Source of the DNA: Hydrogenophaga sp. IBVHS2
GTDB taxonomy: Bacteria > Pseudomonadota > Gammaproteobacteria > Burkholderiales > Burkholderiaceae_C
Assembly: GCF_002127215.1 (NCBI RefSeq)
Contig: NZ_NFUT01000002.1
Location: forward strand, 310,001-374,000
Reading direction: 5' to 3'
DNA length: 64,000 bases
The notes under the pieces are model-generated. The model was not told the DNA's origin. It was given only the letters and a program-made list of their open reading frames with translations, and made no database searches. Below are positions 61,644 to 64,000 of the stretch, one piece after another. Within the stretch, counting starts at the first letter, position 1, and each line of letters starts with the position of its first letter. Position numbers and translations under genes: made by a program.

Positions 61644-62426
61644 ATGGCCTACACCCTCGACCTCTCCGGCCGCGTGGCCCTGATCACCGGCGCCTCCGGC
61701 GGCCTGGGCGAGCAGTTCGCCAAGACCCTGGCCCAGGCCGGGGCCGCCGTGGTGCTGGCCAGCCGCCGCACCGACCGGCTGATGAACCTGCGCGCCCACA
61801 TCGAAGCCGCCGGCGGACAGGCCCATGTGGTGGCCATGGACGTGACCGACCTGGCCTCCATCAAGGCGGCGGTGGCGCATGCCGAGACCGAGGTCGGGCC
61901 GATCGACATCCTGATCAACAACTCCGGCGTGAGCACCACCCAGCGCCTGCAGGACGTGACCGAGGAAGACTACGACTTCGTCTTCAACACCAACACCCGG
62001 GGTGCCTTCTTCGTGGCCCAGGAGGTCGGCAAGCGCATGCTGGCGCGGGCCAAGGGCGCCGCGCCGGGCACCTACGTGGGCGGGCGCATCATCAACATCG
62101 CGTCCATGGCCGGCCTCAAGGTGCTGCCGCAGATCGGCGTGTACTGCATGAGCAAGGCGGCCGTGGTGCACATGACCCGCGCCATGGCCACCGAGTGGGG
62201 CCGCTTCGGCATCAATGTGAACGCCATCTGCCCGGGCTACATCGACACCGAGATCAACCACCACCACTGGCAGACCGAGCAGGGCCAGAAGCTGATCGCC
62301 ATGCTGCCGCGCAAGCGCGTGGGCACGCCGGCCGACCTGGACGCGCTGCTGGTCATGCTGTGCTCGGCCGAAAGCCATTTCATCAACGGCGCGGTGATCG
62401 CCGCCGACGACGGGTTTGCGGTCTGA
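61644..62426 (+). CDS. Short-chain dehydrogenase/reductase
   Basis: 260 residues. Classical SDR: cofactor motif TGASGGLGE, NNSG (94-97 region), Ser-Tyr-Lys triad in IASMAGLKVLPQIGVYCMSKAA, and CPGYIDTEI. SRRTDR after the second strand suggests NADP(H) preference. Substrate unknown; FabG- or 3-hydroxyacyl-CoA-dehydrogenase-like. AGGAG before ATG. Leads SDR-EamA-thioesterase, and shares control with ETF-QO, which suggests acyl-CoA metabolism. Confidence 0.9.
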   Translation: MAYTLDLSGRVALITGASGGLGEQFAKTLAQAGAAVVLASRRTDRLMNLRAHIEAAGGQAHVVAMDVTDLASIKAAVAHAETEVGPIDILINNSGVSTTQRLQDVTEEDYDFVFNTNTRGAFFVAQEVGKRMLARAKGAAPGTYVGGRIINIASMAGLKVLPQIGVYCMSKAAVVHMTRAMATEWGRFGINVNAICPGYIDTEINHHHWQTEQGQKLIAMLPRKRVGTPADLDALLVMLCSAESHFINGAVIAADDGFAV

Positions 62427-62427
62427 C

Positions 62428-63369
62428 ATGACGGCTTCCGTCCTGAACCGTCCTGCCGGCTGGCCGCCGGGCATGCCGCTGGGCATTGCGGCCGGCCTCG
62501 GGGCGGGCGCCTTCTGGGGCACCACCTTCGTGGCCCCGCTGATCGCGCCGGGCTTCAGCTCCATCGACCTCACCGTGGGCCGCTACCTGTCGTGCGGGCT
62601 GCTGGCCCTGCTGCTGCTGGTGTGGAATGCACTGCGCGGCACGCTGCAGCGGCCGACCTGGTCGCAGGCGGGTGCGGCGGTGTGGCTGAGCGTGCTGGGC
62701 TACACCGGCTACTACCTGCTGCTGGTGCTGGCCATTCAGGCCGCCGGTGCAGCCCTGCCGGTGCTCATCATCGGCACCATCCCGGTGGCCATCATGCTGC
62801 TGGGCAAGCCGCAGGGGCTGCGCTGGCGGGCGCTGGTGCCCGGCCTGGTGCTCACCCTGGCCGGCATGGCGCTGATGATGGGCGAGACCACCCACGGCGG
62901 CACCGAGGGAGCGGGCAGCGTGCTGTGGGGGGTGGTGCTGGCCGCCATGGCCATGGCCTGCTGGACCGCGTTCGGCCTGCTGAATGCGCGTTGGCTGGCG
63001 CGCCACCCGGAGGTCAATTCCACCGTCTGGGCCAACTGGCTGGGCGTGGCGGCCGGCCTGGGGGCGCTGGGGATCTGGGCCGTGGCCGGCACACCGCTGC
63101 CCGAGCTGATGGCCCGCCCGGGTTTCGGCACCTTCGTGCTGGTGTGCGTGGTGACCGGCATCGGTGCGGCCTGGATCGCCTCGGTGCTGTGGAACATGGC
63201 CAGCCGCCGGCTGAGCGCCAGCCTGGCCGGACAGCTCATCGTGAGCGAGACCGTCTTCGGCCTGATCTACGCCTTTGCCTGGAAGGCCGCGTGGCCCGCG
63301 CCGCTGCAGTGGACCGCCTGCCTGCTGTTCGTGCTGGGCATCGTGGCCTCGATCCGGGCCCACCGCTGA
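62428..63369 (+). CDS. EamA-family (DMT) transporter
   Basis: 313 residues, ten hydrophobic helices, opening GLGAGAFWGTTFVAPLIAPGF. Substrate unknown. Starts 1 bp after the SDR stop (ATG at 62428; a TTG 12 bp earlier lies inside the SDR gene). Second EamA gene of the window, not close in sequence to that at 32.8 kb. Confidence 0.87.
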   Translation: MTASVLNRPAGWPPGMPLGIAAGLGAGAFWGTTFVAPLIAPGFSSIDLTVGRYLSCGLLALLLLVWNALRGTLQRPTWSQAGAAVWLSVLGYTGYYLLLVLAIQAAGAALPVLIIGTIPVAIMLLGKPQGLRWRALVPGLVLTLAGMALMMGETTHGGTEGAGSVLWGVVLAAMAMACWTAFGLLNARWLARHPEVNSTVWANWLGVAAGLGALGIWAVAGTPLPELMARPGFGTFVLVCVVTGIGAAWIASVLWNMASRRLSASLAGQLIVSETVFGLIYAFAWKAAWPAPLQWTACLLFVLGIVASIRAHR

Positions 63370-63387
63370 ACCCGACCCTGCCCCGAC

Positions 63388-63810
63388 ATGAAACTCGAAC
63401 TGCCTGCCCACCGCCGCGAGGTGTTCCGCATGGTCATCCCCATCCGCTGGGGCGACATGGACGCCATGGGCCATGTGAACAACACGGTGTACTTCCGTTA
63501 CCTCGAGACGGTGCGCATCGAGTGGATGCGCAGCATCGGCTGCGAGCCCGACCCGCGCGGCGAGGGGCCGGTGATCGTCAATGCCTTCTGCAATTTCCAC
63601 CGCCAGCTCGAATACCCGGGCGAGGTGCTGGCGGTGATGTCGGTCAGCGACCCCGGGCGCAGCAGTTTCGAGAGCTGGTGCACCCTCTCGCGCACCGACG
63701 ATCCCGACACGGTCTATGCCTCGGGTGGCGCCACCACGGTGTGGGTGGACTTCCCGAACCAGAAATCGGCGCCCCTCCCCGAGCGCATGCGCCGGCACCT
63801 GCAGGACTGA
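63388..63810 (+). CDS. YbgC/FcbC-type acyl-CoA thioesterase
   Basis: 140 residues, hotdog fold with the active-site signature RWGDMDAMGHVNNTVYFRYLE (Asp catalytic), and FHRQLEYPGEV. This family acts on 4-hydroxybenzoyl-CoA or short acyl-CoAs. 18 bp after the EamA gene. Convergent with the last partial gene. Confidence 0.91.
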   Translation: MKLELPAHRREVFRMVIPIRWGDMDAMGHVNNTVYFRYLETVRIEWMRSIGCEPDPRGEGPVIVNAFCNFHRQLEYPGEVLAVMSVSDPGRSSFESWCTLSRTDDPDTVYASGGATTVWVDFPNQKSAPLPERMRRHLQD

Positions 63811-63828
63811 CCGTCCCGTCAGGCGGCG

Positions 63829-63999
63829 TCAGAGGCTGCGCTGGATCTCCACCGGCTCGCGGGCCATGGTGCGCAGCACATGCACCCGCTGGTTGACCCG
63901 GCGGGCGCCCAGCATCCACACCATGCGGCTGCTCCAGCCCAGTTTGCTGCGCACCTCGTCGGTGGAGCTGTAGAAGCTGTAGGGGTCGTCGTAGCAGCC
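63829..63999 (-). CDS. Unrecognised protein, C-terminal fragment
   Basis: The last 56 residues of a gene entering from the right edge: it includes CYDDPYSFYSSTDEV and GWSSRMVWMLGAR, ending EIQRSL. The 5' part is outside the window. I do not recognise the family; the reading frame is supported by G/C-rich third positions and by its position against the convergent thioesterase. Confidence 0.6.
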   Translation of the reverse strand, partial: GCYDDPYSFYSSTDEVRSKLGWSSRMVWMLGARRVNQRVHVLRTMAREPVEIQRSL

Positions 64000-64000
64000 C

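Overview
The window reads as a 64-kb piece of core chromosome from a high-GC betaproteobacterium of the order Burkholderiales, most likely family Comamonadaceae. The reasons are the strong G/C third-position bias, the Burkholderiales-type OmpA with a Pro/Ala linker, an orphan Bug/TctC receptor, a fused aroA-cmk gene of the kind known from Comamonadaceae, and several gene sets typical of that order. This placement comes from recognised families, not from a search. I saw no insertion sequence, prophage, CRISPR array, tRNA or rRNA gene. The only stable RNA gene is a one-piece tmRNA, and there are two tandem glycine riboswitches.

Layout. 1-9583 (minus): gyrA-serC-pheA-tyrA-aroA/cmk-rpsA, a tightly packed run linking DNA gyrase, serine and aromatic amino acid synthesis, CMP kinase and ribosomal protein S1. 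9.7-14.4 kb (plus): ompA, ubiG, gph, ssrA and a chemoreceptor. 14.4-23.7 kb: small mixed units, namely a degenerate SRAP protein, an Mpo1-like membrane protein, a Crp/Fnr regulator, a DUF2306-LytS-LytR-AHSA1 group, an RsuA-type pseudouridine synthase, a DUF2726 protein, a hydrolase, an EI24 protein and a CinA-N/MoaB-like protein. 23.6-28.6 kb: a nitrogen-control block (glnA, a DUF4124 protein, ntrB, ntrC) with two NtrC sites and a sigma-54 promoter. 28.6-31.2 kb: xth and a second chemoreceptor.

31.2-36.5 kb (minus): DUF2069-FAD oxidase-thyA-EamA-folA-queE-queD, mostly with overlapping start and stop codons. 36.5-44.1 kb: yihY, metY with a hydrolase, a CBS protein, then aroC, an MFS gene, aroQ and aroE. 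With aroA, pheA and tyrA this gives much of the shikimate route and both of its branches. 44.2-45.9 kb: a DsbA/FrnE-like protein, and a MarR regulator divergent from a thioesterase. 45.9-50.0 kb: a translationally coupled pair of a TPR O-GlcNAc-transferase-like glycosyltransferase and a B12-domain-type radical SAM enzyme. This is the least explained unit in the window.

50.1-59.7 kb forms a glycine-centred block: dadA behind a tandem glycine riboswitch, a Bug receptor plus an M20 (hippurate-hydrolase-like) amidohydrolase with a divergent LysR regulator, and gcvT-gcvH-gcvP behind a second tandem glycine riboswitch. 59.8-64 kb: ETF-ubiquinone oxidoreductase divergent from an SDR-EamA-thioesterase group, with a TetR-type palindrome between them, and the 3' end of an unrecognised gene.

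Most interesting points: the glycosyltransferase/radical SAM pair with its codon-use break; two mutually exclusive RNA pairings between the gcv riboswitch and the gcvT start codon; an unusual 16-residue SsrA tag ending KLA; an SRAP protein that has lost most catalytic residues; a QueD lacking the usual catalytic Cys; and eleven convergent gene junctions with almost no space and no visible terminator.
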